A DNA stretch of 64,000 nucleotides from Salinirubellus litoreus. GTDB taxonomy: Archaea; Halobacteriota; Halobacteria; Halobacteriales; Haloarculaceae. The notes below the pieces were generated by a model. The model was given only the letters and a program-made list of their open reading frames with translations, was not told where the DNA came from and ran no database searches. Position 1 is the stretch's first letter, and each line of letters opens with the position of its first letter. The position numbers and the translations under genes are program-made. This document shows, piece after piece, positions 8,494 through 20,200 of this stretch. The stretch lies in the NCBI RefSeq assembly GCF_037335815.1, contig NZ_CP147841.1, positions 744,001 through 808,000 of the forward strand. The letters are read 5' to 3'.

Positions 8494-9345
8494 ATGGGCC
8501 GAGAAGAACGGGGAAAGGGGATTCTGACCGAGAAAGATAAGCAGTACTTGCGAGAGGGAATTGAACTGACCGGTACTCAAGAACGGATACAAAGACAGCG
8601 GATGCGCGAACGCATTCGGAACGGGATAATTGACTTCGCGCTCATATTCGCACACTTAGATGAGAGAGACCGGAAACAGATCCTCTTCGATAAAGAAGGA
8701 TCGTCAGCTGGGTACAATCTCCAGGGTGAGAAAAGAAGGGCACCATCTGAATTAGAATGGGATCTGATCGAACCCGACGTAGAGGCGCCACCGATCTTCA
8801 CCGGAGGATTGCGGCATCTCCATGCGTTCGCGTACCTCTGTATGCTCGATTTTCTCGAGCTATGTGGAGACTCAGACAATGTGGAAACCGTGTATCGAAA
8901 CTCCGACAATGTGGAGCGAATCTATGAGGAATGGGCATTCCATCCTGATCAAGTTATCGAACAACTTGTCGAGGAGGGTATAAAGGACGCGTTTGGCAAG
9001 CATGATTTAATCGTCGAAACTAATGTTTCTATCGAAATAGGAAGCAGATTGATAGAATCCGGCGATCTCGACGATCTATTGAATCAGTTCCACAAAGGAA
9101 CACGACTAACCGAGGGAGAAGTCGAGTGGCTCATCCAGACACGGCGTATCAGCTTCGAAGAGATGGTAAAGTGGATCAAAGATAGTGACCGGCATGCACC
9201 CAACGAATCAACAGACCAAGAAGGTAAAGACGAAGACGAAGACGAAGACGAAGACGAAGACGAAGACGAAGACGAAGACGAAGACGAAGACGAAGACGAA
9301 GACGAAGACGAAGACGAAGATGACTTCGATCCAAGTATCCAGTAG
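8494..9345 (+). CDS. Haloarchaeal conserved-type protein with C-terminal Asp-Glu repeat
   Basis: A 283-residue protein. Its N-terminus (GREERGKGILTEKDKQYLR...) follows a pattern I associate with a widespread haloarchaeal family: an opening GILT..D..YLRG phrase, an R-rich helix (RQRMRERIRNGIIDFALIF), and a DERDR motif. The middle is helical. The C-terminus is a pure acidic tail made by 15 tandem GACGAA units (9229-9318). Function unknown. The ATG at 8494 begins the conserved phrase; 8476 is also in frame. Lower GC than its neighbours points to transfer. The acidic tail could mimic DNA or bind basic proteins, which is only a guess. Confidence 0.65.
   Translation: MGREERGKGILTEKDKQYLREGIELTGTQERIQRQRMRERIRNGIIDFALIFAHLDERDRKQILFDKEGSSAGYNLQGEKRRAPSELEWDLIEPDVEAPPIFTGGLRHLHAFAYLCMLDFLELCGDSDNVETVYRNSDNVERIYEEWAFHPDQVIEQLVEEGIKDAFGKHDLIVETNVSIEIGSRLIESGDLDDLLNQFHKGTRLTEGEVEWLIQTRRISFEEMVKWIKDSDRHAPNESTDQEGKDEDEDEDEDEDEDEDEDEDEDEDEDEDEDEDDFDPSIQ
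9229..9318 (+). repeat. (GACGAA)15 hexanucleotide microsatellite inside a gene
   Basis: Fifteen perfect tandem copies of GACGAA, coding Asp-Glu repeats, with no interruption. Perfect identity at DNA level suggests recent slippage expansion. Copy number is probably variable between strains and always keeps the frame because the unit is six bases. Confidence 0.95.
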
Positions 9346-9781
9346 CATTTGACACCCCAGAGGCTGACAGCAAGAACTGCGATCGCTGCTATGAGCCGGA
9401 GATCTGTTTCCACCAGCTGATTAGAGCGTCTCCACAACCGAGGAACCGACCGGCAGCGACCTGACAGTGTGGGGAACGAGGCGACCAGACGCTACAAAGA
9501 AGGACGGCAGGGTGTGTTACTGTGAAGGGGGCATCCGTGTTCGGTTAAGAACGTGAATCGGTAGACGACGATGACGTCGCCTGAATCCTGCCCGATTCCA
9601 GATCGAGATTGACATCTCCCGCATTGAACCTCGAACCCAGCGTTCTCGAGAACTCCATATCGTCCGTCGAGGGTGGATGGAGCTTAACCGAACACGAATG
9701 GGAGAGAACCCTTGCTTCAACTCGCTCGCACAACCACCATAACCCTCGTGACCCCTCGAACCCAGGTGACTCCAGGTCCCG
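9346..9781. other. Non-coding / decayed stretch
   Basis: No gene can be supported. Short frames on both strands are Arg/Ser-rich without acidic bias and look like shadows. Confidence 0.4.
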
Positions 9782-10369
9782 TCATGCGATTTTCGGGGGC
9801 CAACGCGCGCGCGATCCCAGGCCTGGGGCGGGCAAGTTTGTACCCTGGGGGTGACCTGGGGGTGACCTGCCGACATCTTGGTCGGATCCTGCTGATTTCC
9901 TGGGGGTAGCCTGGGGGGTGGTCGGGCGGTCTATGGGGCTAACATTGCTAGCTGCTGGCGACGATAACCCCTCTGTCACGATACGAACCTGGGCTCCCGT
10001 CAGACACCCGTCCGACGCCTCCCAAGTCGTCAAGCATCGAGCTATCCTATCACACGTGGAGTGAGAACGACTACGAGCCATGCCGAGCCGTGCATCGCCA
10101 GATATCGGGATTTCAGGCGCCTCTCTCGCCCGATCCACGCAGACGATCGTCTCGGGCTGCCACCGCTCGGCGAGGCGATCCCCGAACTCGTCGAGGGCTG
10201 CCTCCGTCGCGTCGTCATGGATCATGGCGCTGTGTTCGGCGCCGTCCCAGGACCCATCAACCCGGCCCGACCACAGGGTATCGGAGGGTCTGGGCAGGGT
10301 ATATGCGTAGTCGACCCTGTCGATATCAAGGGGTGATACACCGACGGTGGAGCAGCGATCGATTGTCAT
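9782..10369 (-). CDS. Hypothetical protein, probably degenerate at its 3' end
   Basis: From an ATG at 10369 the first ~105 residues have the acidic composition of a real haloarchaeal protein (for example MIHDDATEAALDEFGDRLAER followed by TIVCVDRA). After about residue 105 the translation becomes Ser/Thr/Pro/Arg-rich and runs through the G-rich repeats at 9844-9922, which is unlikely to be coding. The original gene was probably frameshifted or cut off near 10050. Family not recognised. Confidence 0.35.
   Translation of the reverse strand: MTIDRCSTVGVSPLDIDRVDYAYTLPRPSDTLWSGRVDGSWDGAEHSAMIHDDATEAALDEFGDRLAERWQPETIVCVDRAREAPEIPISGDARLGMARSRSHSTCDRIARCLTTWEASDGCLTGAQVRIVTEGLSSPAASNVSPIDRPTTPQATPRKSAGSDQDVGRSPPGHPQGTNLPAPGLGSRARWPPKIA
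9844..9922 (+). repeat. G-rich direct repeats (CCTGGGGGT units)
   Basis: Two head-to-tail copies of CCTGGGGGTGA (9844 and 9855), then two variants, CCTGGGGGTAG (9899) and CCTGGGGGGTGG (9910). A related palindromic CCCAGGCCTGGGG lies just upstream. The layout resembles iterons or a protein-binding array, but no replication gene is adjacent. Confidence 0.55.
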
Positions 10370-10393
10370 CTAGCTGTTCTAGCGACCGTCGTC

Positions 10394-10690
10394 GCTGGCG
10401 AGACCGACGCCGTCGCGGACGGGCACCCCGCCGACTGTGAGTGCGGGAAGGACGCGACGGTCGCGTACTGGCCGTGCTACACGGCCAGCTACGGCTTCGA
10501 GACCGACCCCCGACGCGGGCGGTTGAGGACGGAACGTGTGAGTAGTGCGACGACGACCTCGCGGGAGCGATCGCGGTCCGTGTCGACGATTGGACCGCGT
10601 TCTGCTGTCAGGAGTGCGAGGACGAGGCCCGAGCGGCCGTTCCCAGGACGTGCATCCTTTGCGTGCTCCCTGCGGTCGAGACGGAGGGTC
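10394..10690 (+). pseudogene. Frameshifted zinc-finger protein remnant
   Basis: One frame encodes HPADCECGKDATVAYWPCY, with a Cys-x-Cys and a later Cys. A second frame, entered about 45 codons on, encodes VRVDDWTAFCCQECEDEARA and TCILC. Together they look like one small protein with two Cys clusters, split by a frameshift between about 10500 and 10570. Composition in both parts is typical haloarchaeal coding. Function unknown. Confidence 0.35.
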
Positions 10691-10693
10691 GAC

Positions 10694-10759
10694 ATGACGG
10701 TGTGGCTCTCCGAGAGCGAGGGCGACCAGCTCCTTGATCACGCGAGGACGGTCAGATAG
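10694..10759 (+). pseudogene. Tyrosine-integrase N-terminal remnant (21 codons)
   Basis: The frame begins MTVWLSESEGDQLLDHA, which resembles the opening of haloarchaeal phage-type integrases, then stops. It follows the zinc-finger remnant directly, suggesting a decayed cassette. Too short to be certain. Confidence 0.28.
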
Positions 10760-10767
10760 TCCATGCC

Positions 10768-10937
10768 GTGGTGACAGAGCAGTACACCGAGTACGGAGAC
10801 ATCCTGCGGGAATTCGTTGAGCACTGGGAGCGACAGGGCCATCAGGTCTTCCTAATAAAAGACGAACTGGCCGTCTGCGAGGTCATCGAGCGGATCGCCA
10901 CACCCTCTCGGAGACGGACTTCGTTGTCAGGTTGTAG
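10768..10937 (+). pseudogene. Small degenerate gene, one frameshift
   Basis: A GTG-started frame gives about 44 well-composed residues (EYGDILREFVEHWERQGHQ, then VFLIKDELAVCEVIERIA). After this the acidic reading continues in another frame as HTLSETDFVVRL and a stop at 10935-10937. A single indel near 10900 explains this. Family unknown. Confidence 0.32.
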
Positions 10938-11283
10938 GGCTTCTGTTCGTCAGCCGTTCCAGAGTACTACATAGGACGCTCACCGGCGATATCGTCCTAG
11001 GTAGATCTGGTAGCGCAGCTTAGTTTAGTGATGGTGGTGACACCAAGTGAAGTTACTGGATTATTGTCACACCGTGATCGATGTCCTTCCGGATTAGTAC
11101 TCGGTCGTAATGAGAGATAGGCATGGTTCCAAGGACGACCCCTTTCGCGCGTCGATAGACCCACAATTCGATATTATCTCCGGCTAACTACCGATCACGT
11201 ATCATTTGAAAGCCATTGAAGACTGGCCTCCGACCCGCAATCAACAATCCGGCTGTGTGTAGACAAAGGGATCGATGATGTCC
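10938..11283. other. Intergenic, 346 bp, nothing seen
   Basis: AT-richer than its surroundings, between decayed genes and the 3' end of the TcA gene. No gene, RNA or repeat can be supported. Confidence 0.4.
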
Positions 11284-14200
11284 TTAGCTTGGCCAGGTCG
11301 GTGTTCGCCCCTGATACGTGACGACGAAGAGGATATCCTCAATCTCTTCGTTCTTGATCGCCTCGCTCACCGGCCGCCCGTCGGAAAGCGGCTCCGTCAG
11401 GTCCAGGGTCCACGTACCCGCAGTCGGTGTCCCGATCATACCGGTCCAGCTCCCGGCATTGCCACGGCGGGTGCTGATGACGCCGTCGACAGAGCTCGCG
11501 CGTCCACCGACTGAGCCCGCACTTTCGTCTGAGATGAAACTAAGATCAGCAGACACTTCGAGGACCGTTCCCTCCTGCCGAACGAAGTACAGGACAACGT
11601 GCTGGACCGTACAGGACTCGATATTCGGTGGAAAGTCCTCGCGTTGGGTCTGGAACTCGACAACCATAGGCGCGCCCGTGTCGGGATCGACGAGCTCGGG
11701 ATGATTTAGATCATACCATTCGTCGGCGAACTCTTGGCGGAAGCTGAAGGGGCGATCAGCACTGATGGTGTCGTCGAGTTCCTGGATGACCTGCTCGCGG
11801 TACACGGAACTCTCAAGCGCGGTGTATTCGATCGTCACCAGTACGTCGGCGATGGTGTCGAAGTTGAACTGGTTGGCGGCCTTGGGGAGCTGGAACTCCC
11901 AGGCGGTGGCCACACCCATGCTCTCGAAGGGCAAGAGCTTCTCCGAAATCTGGGGCGTGAGTTCGAACAGCCCGGTGTCGCTGTTAGGCGAGCTAAGGGT
12001 GATTGACTCGGGTGGCCGGTTCACCCGTGTCTCTTGGAAACGGCCATCGGTGCCGGTCACGACACGCGAGAGACCCGTCGTCGAGAGCGTCGCCTTGATA
12101 CCCTCGGTAGGTGGAATCAGAGCAATAACCGAGGTGCGGACCCGCTTGATCAGCCGCAGGTAGTGGCCCGGGAAGTCACGATCGAACAGATCCATGGGTG
12201 TATCGAAGCGCAGCACGCCCGTCTCCCGGAAACGCTGAAACTCGGCCGGAGCGAGACCGGCCAGAGAAATCGTCTTGGTGAGCTGCAGTTTGCGCTCGTC
12301 AGTCTCGAAGGCATACAGATCGAGTTCCTCGACATCCCGGAGTAGCCGGGTCGACCCGGTGAGGCCACGTCGATCCGGATCGTCATCATCGGTGCCGTAT
12401 CCCGCGCCCATGCCGAGTGGAGCTTCCCAGTAGTCCGCTTGCACGATTGGTGGCGGCACCTCCTGGCGCTCGAAGGCCAGTTGATTCTCTGCGAGGTTGG
12501 CCATCGATGTCGCGTGCTGTAGGAAGAACCGGTACACGCCCTCCAGCACACCACTCATCCAGTCGTAGAGTTCGACATTGGTGAACTTGGTAGCTAGGAA
12601 CTCGGCGGTCTCAGCGGCGTGACCGGCTTGCAATTCGGCGATCTGACGCTCTTGGCCCACGACGCGGGCGCGGTCATGGGCCAGTCGGATCTGCTGACTG
12701 CCGATACGGAGATCCTGCCGCGCCAAATTTCGTTGAAGCTGCCATTCTTGCCTACGGCGCTCGTAGCTGGCCATCGTAGAGAAGATGTTTGCCAACGTCT
12801 GCAGCTTCCCGCTTGGACTATAACTTGAACTGACACTTGGGCCAGTAATGCTAGCACTGACACTGATGCTGTCAGGGACACTTAGCGATAGCCACAGCAT
12901 ATTGAGTGCAATTTCTTCGTTTGCGATTCTTCCCTCGTTTAGGAGGTCCTGGAAGTGGTCGACCTGTATTTCAGCCCGTCGCCGCTGCAACTCGGCCAGC
13001 TCCACGCCGTCCTCTGCTTCCCGGATGCGAAGATCCTGTAGCCGTACGCCAGCACGGGTAAGCCCGAGTTCTTGGCGGGCCTTCAGCTGCTGGAAGTACT
13101 CGGCATCCCGCTTTTCGAGCGTCGAGAGGAACGCGGCTTCTAGCTGCTGGGCCAGCCCGACGAGCCGTTTTGCCCGTTCGATGAGCACATCGTACCGGAA
13201 GGGAGTCGGCTGAAGGGTGATCGTCTCAGGTAGCACAATCTCACCGCTGCCACCGATCGTGGGCATCCCGGTCTCAGTATTGGTCGGCGCTGCGTACGGC
13301 TCAAGTTGCCGCTCGTCGCCAGCGATGTTGCGGCAGGTGCGCATCTTGTAAAGGTTCAACTCGGCGGTAAGACGAAGGGTAGAAAGCACCGGGTTCGGAG
13401 GAACACAGAAGCTGAACGTGGCCGCTGGGAGGTACCAAGGCGCGTAGGCTCGAGCCACCTGTACGGCATGTACAGGGGCCACGAACGCGATTCCAGCGAG
13501 CGCCGGAGCCTCTCTCATATTTCCGCCGATAGGGATGCCGGGCTCCGGCTCGTCTCCATCTGCCGGACGGGCGGTCCCACCCACCATCAGAAAGTCCTCT
13601 CGCTGGCGGAGCCAAGGGAGTCTGATTTTGTCGGCCGCCGGTGTCGCGTGGTCCGCCTCTAAGTTCGCCATGCCGATCCCCGAGATATCGGCGACGGCGC
13701 GAAGGTGATCTCGTCTTGCAGTCGATGAGAGTTCCCTGACAGCCGTGGCGATTTCCGGGTCACGGAGTAAGATACCGTGGGCTTCCTTCGTCGTCTCGGG
13801 TTCAGTTTCGACCACCTGTGCCAGACGTGGTGAGGGTGGCTGGGTGGCACGAGCCTCAACGACTACGCTGCGTGCTGCTTCGAGCCGCGCCGGCAGGTCG
13901 TTGTTGGTGGCCACTAATTCCCGACTTACGCCGGTGATAGCCGCCTCTAGCGTTCTCCGGTCGCGGATGCGGCGAAGAGTCACTTTGATCTCATCCCAGA
14001 CGGCAACCTGGTCCGGAGTCCAGGCATTGAGCTCCGGTCCGATTTCGATGTCCAATTCGCCGATCAGATTGTCACAGCCGGGTCGCTCCTGGTTCAGCTC
14101 CGGCCGGCCGAGCAGTTCCAGCGCGGTCGTGTAGAGAGTACGAGCACGGGGGAGTGCTTCCGCGGTATCGCGGGTGAACTCCGCATCCGCGAAGGCCAAG

Positions 14201-17200
14201 AGGCAACGCACCACCGAGAGGAGGGTGAAACGGGTGTAGGTGTCAGCCCGTGTGCCAGCGATCGAATGCGGATTGAGTGGATCCAACCACCACTCTGCGG
14301 CGCGCTCGTACCCGGTGGTCGGGGACGATTCCTGTGTCAGGTAGTGTGAGATCTTCCGCCGAGATCCGGTACCGCTGTAATCATACACGGTACGGAACCA
14401 GTCCAGAGCCGCTGTATACTGCGTCCGCTGCTGGAGTTGCAACGCAAGGTGGACCGGAACGAAGTAGTAGGCCTCTTCGAGGTAGGCCAGTACCGAAGCA
14501 GGGGCGTCAGCGTTATGCTGGAACGCATCTCGGATCTGGGCGCGCCGGACCTGGAGTTCGTCGGACGAGAGTTCCTCTGTGAGTTCGAACGGCTCGGTCA
14601 CGTCTGGCGCTACCGAGTGCGGATCGGTCGGTGTTAGGCTGCTGTTCTCGCCCCGATCGACGCTCGAGCGGACGAAGACCGTTCGAGGCTCGGGGCCGAC
14701 CCAGAGCTCCTCCCTGGCCGCTCCCGGAGCGTTGATCGGCCGCATCATCATCATCACCGGGGCAACGACTTCTTGACCCCTCGTCCCGGTGGTCTGGTGA
14801 TAGGTTACTCGGCTTGGCAACTCCGACGGCGCGCTTCCAGATCCCAGGACGATCCGATTGAGCCCAGAGAACCCCCCGAGTGAAATCATCTCCTCCGAAG
14901 TGTCTCGTTCTTTGAATCGGATCGTGTCCGGGATGTCATTCGAGATCCCAAGTTCGTTGAGCCGTCGTTCGAAGAGTCCTAGAAGTACTTCCTTTAGTGA
15001 GCGATGTGGCTCGGTCAACCGCCGAACCAAATCGTCTGCGTGCTTCCACGCGCTCCATCCCGACTCCGCCTCGTCTTCTAATTTGCCCGCAATCCACTCG
15101 ATCAAGAGGCGTCCGCGGTGAGGATAGATGAAATCGGCGTGCTCCCCGTGTGGATCCTCATCCCGTTCGAGGGTGAAAAACTCGAGAAGGTTCATTCCCG
15201 AGTACCCCGTGCTATCTTCGATCACTGAACCTGCGAGGGAGAGTCCGGTTACGCCCTGAAGCCAGTGATCGAACCCTTTACTATCCTCGTCGAACGTCGA
15301 GATTGTTCGGCGTCTCAGTGGCGATGGGGACCGCTGAAGGGACATGTAGCGCGTCGGGGTACCGTTACGCTGTCGGGAAAACGCATACACGTGCTCCGAG
15401 CCTGGCCAGGGGAACGCTCCGAGGTAAGTGTTAAATTCGGGCGTCAGGGCCCGCCACATCCCGTCATCCCGCTCGCCGAAGAGGCGGTAAAAGAGCTGAG
15501 AGCTTCTGCCCCGCGTGATGAGATAGTACTCATCCGGCGCGGGTTCGATCATCGCATGGAGTTCGGAGAACTCCCGGGCCTTGAGACGGCCGACCAGGGG
15601 GTCCCAGTCGCCGTCTTCCCAGTCGGTGCCAGCCTGGTTCAGGAGGCGCTCGTAGATGGCGCCGCCGGAACTGAAGATGGCCAAATGGGGCGGCTCGTTT
15701 TCCCGATTACGCTGCTTGACGGCGGCTGAAAATCTCGTTGCGTCTTCGGGCGCCTCCAAGTCGGTCGCTTTGTCGATCCACTCGTCTCCTGCCAAGTCGT
15801 ACCGGATGTAGACGAGCTGATGCGCACCCGCGTCCTGCACGCGGACGAAAAGATAGACGTAACGCTCCTCGTCGGTGATGGCGTACGTCGTGGCGCCGAC
15901 GACCTCGCTTCCCCGCTTGAGGCCGGGAACCGGCGTCCAGAAACTCTGGGCGTGCGGGGTTTCATCGTGAGGGTCGTACCGAGAGTAGTAGACCGTATCG
16001 GTGGCGCCGCCCGTCGCGAACAGATACACGAAGTGGCGGTCTCCCTCGAAGGATCTGGCCCGGCAGCCATCGTCGTAGGCGTCGGTGCGGGCCACAACGG
16101 AGGCCTCCAGTGTGAGCGTGCATACGTCGCGGAAATAGTCGGCGTACGCGTTCGCCGCTTCACAGGCGTCCTCGGGAGTCAACCGCGTGTTGGTCCGGGT
16201 TTCGGTGACAAGCTGTCGGAAAGCCGGGGTCTGTCGAGAACGCAAGCTCGGCAGAAGGACGTTCTCGGGATAGAGGAATACTAGCATTGCAGCGCGCCAG
16301 GCTTCGTAGGAGCCGAGCCACTCCCACGCCTCGTCGAAGTCATCATCATCGAGCAACAGGTCTGGATGTGTATCTTGGAGCTGGTTGGTCCGCACGGACC
16401 AGAGCAGCAGCTGGAGCGTCGTGCCGGCCTGGGCAGCACGGGTCGTCAGCTGACAGCCATCGGCCCGGGTGTCGATCAACAGCTCGTCGGAGAGGACGTT
16501 CGCCCGCGCATCAGGGGTGAGGCCATCGGCGTCGCTGGCTTCGATAAGGGCGTCTCGCAGCTGGAGCAGCACGTCTTCCTCGACTGCGCTGACCGTCCCG
16601 TGCAGTTCGTCAGCGGCCGACTGCGTTTGGTCGATGCGTGACTGCAGGGTCTGTTCCCACTCGCGTCGTGCGGACACCGTCGCCCGCCAGTCCGGGAGCG
16701 GTTCCGGCTGTGGGGGTGGAAATTCGAGAGCTGGAGGCTCTGGGATCTGAAAAACGTCTGGTCCGAGGGTGATGTGGTGTTCTCGTTCCTGTCTTCGCCA
16801 CGAGGCGAATTCACGGCGCTTTCTCACCTGCACCAGTATGGCATCGACGCTCGTCCATTCCTCATCTAAGATGGGGGCTTCATCCTTGGCTGCGCGACGG
16901 ATCCCGAGTAGGTACTCGAATGACTCGTTGGTGAGGTGGAGCTGCTCAAGACGTGGCTCGATATCTTCACCCGCGTCGCGCCGAGCGGCCAGCACCTCGA
17001 GTTCCGTCGCGGGCACGCCAACGCTGTCTTCGAAGTTCGCATCGAACGCCGCTACATCAGTCGTCTCCTCATCGTCCCGTACCGCTTCGAGCGCATCTGC
17101 CTGTGTCTTGACAAACTCGCGCCGCGCCTGCCACAGTTCCGCGGCTTCGCCCGTCAGTGAGTCCTGTAGATCGTTCGCACGAATCAGATCCGGGTCGATG

Positions 17201-20200
17201 TGTGGTGTCTGGCTGCGCCGCTGAAGTGCCTGCTGCCATTCACTCCGGGCCTGGGTCGTCGCGCGCCAGCGAGCTAGCCGAGCCTTGAGGGTGTTCCAGT
17301 AGACCAGGCCTTCGGCTGCTTCCTTGGCCTGCCAGTCATCGTACTCGTGTTTCTCCTTGCGAGCCGAGACGAGAAGCGCGACAATCTCCTCAATAGCCTC
17401 CGTGGTCGGCCGGTTCGCGGGATCGGGGTCGTTGGCCTCGGCCCGCACGTCCATGAGCCGCTCGAACATCTCCAACGTTAGGTGGAGATCGTCCTCAAGC
17501 CGGCTCTGTGCCTCCGCGGCCACAGCGGGATCGTTACTGTGCAGATCGTCGCGGAGGTTATCCAGGTCGTGCTGCAGTGAATCGCCCGGCTGTTCGTGGC
17601 CTAGTGCCTGCCGGAGCAGCGTCTCGAACCCATCGTTCTCGTACGCGTCGCTCAGCTCCTCCCGAATGGTTTCGAGTTCACTGTGGCGATCATCGAGCAG
17701 ATCGATGGCGGTCTGGCCGACCGTTGATTCTGCGAGATCCTTCCGGTCCCGCTTCTCGGGATCGATTAGTGGCTCTTCGGTGGGCATAACCGGCGGCCAA
17801 TCGCCGACTGCGGGCTCACGCAAGGAGATCCAGAATAGTTCTGGACCGAACGCGACTGGCTGATCCCCCTCTTCGTCGATCCAGGTGGTGTACAGGGCCT
17901 GCTTTTGTGCCTGTACCAGAATGGAGAAGAAGGCCCGCCATTCCTCGTCAGTGACCGGGTCGCGACGTGGATCGGCTACCCAGGCTGTCGCTTTGTCCCG
18001 GAGCGCCACGAGACGGTTGAACGCCTCTACTGTCAGGTGCAACTCCTCATGAAGTCTGATGGCAGTTGTCTCGACATCACTCGCATTGCCTTGAGTCAAG
18101 TCGTCGCGGAGCGTGCTGAACGTGTCGGGTGGCATCGTATCAGCCCACGGCGTGACGTCGGTAGTGTCGTACGTGACTGGCTGGTACATACGGTCGAAGA
18201 GGGCTGCGACGTCGGGCATCTCAACGTCAGCCCCATCCTCGTCTACGGCAGTCTCGGTCGGGCCGGCAAGCTCGTCCAACCGCTCGTCGACCCATTCACG
18301 TCGCTTGAGCCAGAGGTCGAAGGCAGTGGCACCGGCCTCGGGTTCGCGCAGATCGTCCGGGCCGATGAGATCCGGGTCGATGATGGGCAGCGGTGCCTCG
18401 GCGTCGTCACGATAGGGATCGGTCGGCCAGTCCTGTTTGAGCCAGCGGTCGCGCAGGGATTGCAACCGCGCGCTCAGGAGATACGGGATGGCGATGATCT
18501 CGACGGTGTCGGTATCCGCGACGTAGTCGACGTCTACCTTACCCAAGAGGGCCCCCTCGTCGACCGTCGCAACGGTGACCGGTCCCGTGGCCGTCGTCCG
18601 CTCGCCAGCGGCCACGAGCGCCGTCCTGTCCGGGTCGGAAAAGAGCTCGACTCGGACACCATCGACGGCCGGAGCGCCCGTCAGACTCACGTAGATCGTA
18701 CCGTCCGGGTCGGTGTGCCGGGTCCACTCGACGCCATCAAGGTTCCAGTGCGTAATCTGCTCCGAGTCATCACCGCGCTTGGCACCCTCGGAGAGCGGGT
18801 CGCGGGTGGTATCAACCAAGCCGAAAAGCTGCTCAAGGGCGGGTTCCGTCAGAGCATCCGCGTTGGTGGCCGATGTGTCAGGGTCGAGGAAGAGACGATC
18901 GACCGCGTCACGAGGAATACCGAGGCGGTCCGCCAGTACGAGTCGTATCTCGGGTCCAGCAGTTCGGGCCGTACGGATCTCATCGAAAGATGTTCCGAGC
19001 TCGGTCAGAATCGCCGTGTATGCGTCTTCGAGGTACTTCTCGTGTTCCTCCGCGAGCCTCGCTTCAGCAGCCGAGTCACTGGGCGGGAGCTCGGAAGCGG
19101 CCAAGTATCTTCGCAACACGTCGATGCAAACGCGTACTTGGCAGACCTCTCGTTCCACCTCATCACACGCTGTCGGCAGATCGCCGAACGGCTGGTGAAA
19201 CCGCTCTGTGAGGTCCGCCAGCGTGACCGCGACCGCATTGCCCTGGTCGTTCTCTTGCTTCAGGTAGGTCACGGTATAGTCCAGCAACTCGGCCAAGTAG
19301 GCTAATGGGCTAACTGCCGCTTCACAGTCCCGGCAGCTGCACGTGTTGGGAAACAGTGCGTCCAGATCAGCTTCGGGAATGCTGTCGGACAGAGCCGAGG
19401 GAAAGCCGCTGGCGTGGTTTGCCCGATAGGACGCGATAAGGTTGTTGAGGAACTGCTTCTGTACGTCTGCCTCAACCCGCACACTCGACGCCCCGACATC
19501 GCCCAGCACCTCCCAGTTGGTTCCGACGAAATCCGCTCGTGTGTGTCCGGCGATATCAGCGATGTTGTCCAACCCCTCGTCGATGAGATCGGAATTGAAC
19601 TCCGTGTCGGTGGATAGTGTGCTCAGTCGGGCGTGAGCCTCAAGAGTAGGTATACCCGGATGCTCTGGGTCGACCCCATCGAGGTGAGTGATACCTCCCT
19701 CCCGACGGATGTCCGCGAGGGTTTCAACGTTGTGCTCGGATAGGGTCAATAGTAGATCAGCGGGCCGCTCCACGTTTGTCGTTTCGGCAACTTCCGTGAC
19801 TGTCTTCCCTTCCTCCGCTGGAGCGTGGATTTCGACGACCTCTTTTTGCTCTCTCGGAGCAGATATTTCGGCGTTAGCGAGTTCTGTGCCGTCCTTTGCG
19901 ATAATGTGCACCCGAAGGCGACGTACGTCTTCCGTGCCCTCTTCGTGGTCCACTGCGGACTCCTGACGCGGAGCGAAGTAGAGCAGAGTGAACAGCCCGT
20001 TGCTATCGGTGATTTCCCGACCCAGATCTCTGGGCTCAGGGCTGGCATCCAAGTCGAACCCGTGGATGGTGACCCCTTCTAGTGTCTTACTGGTGTCTTC
20101 GGTAAGCAGTCGACCGATCACCTCATGCGCGACCAAGAGCCCCTCCTCGATGCGGAGTTGTTCAACGCCGTCCATGATTGAGTCGAGCGACTCGCGCAGT

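Noticed and set aside
9229..9318. Tandem repeat considered as a CRISPR array
   Set aside because: A 6-base unit without spacers, within a coding frame.
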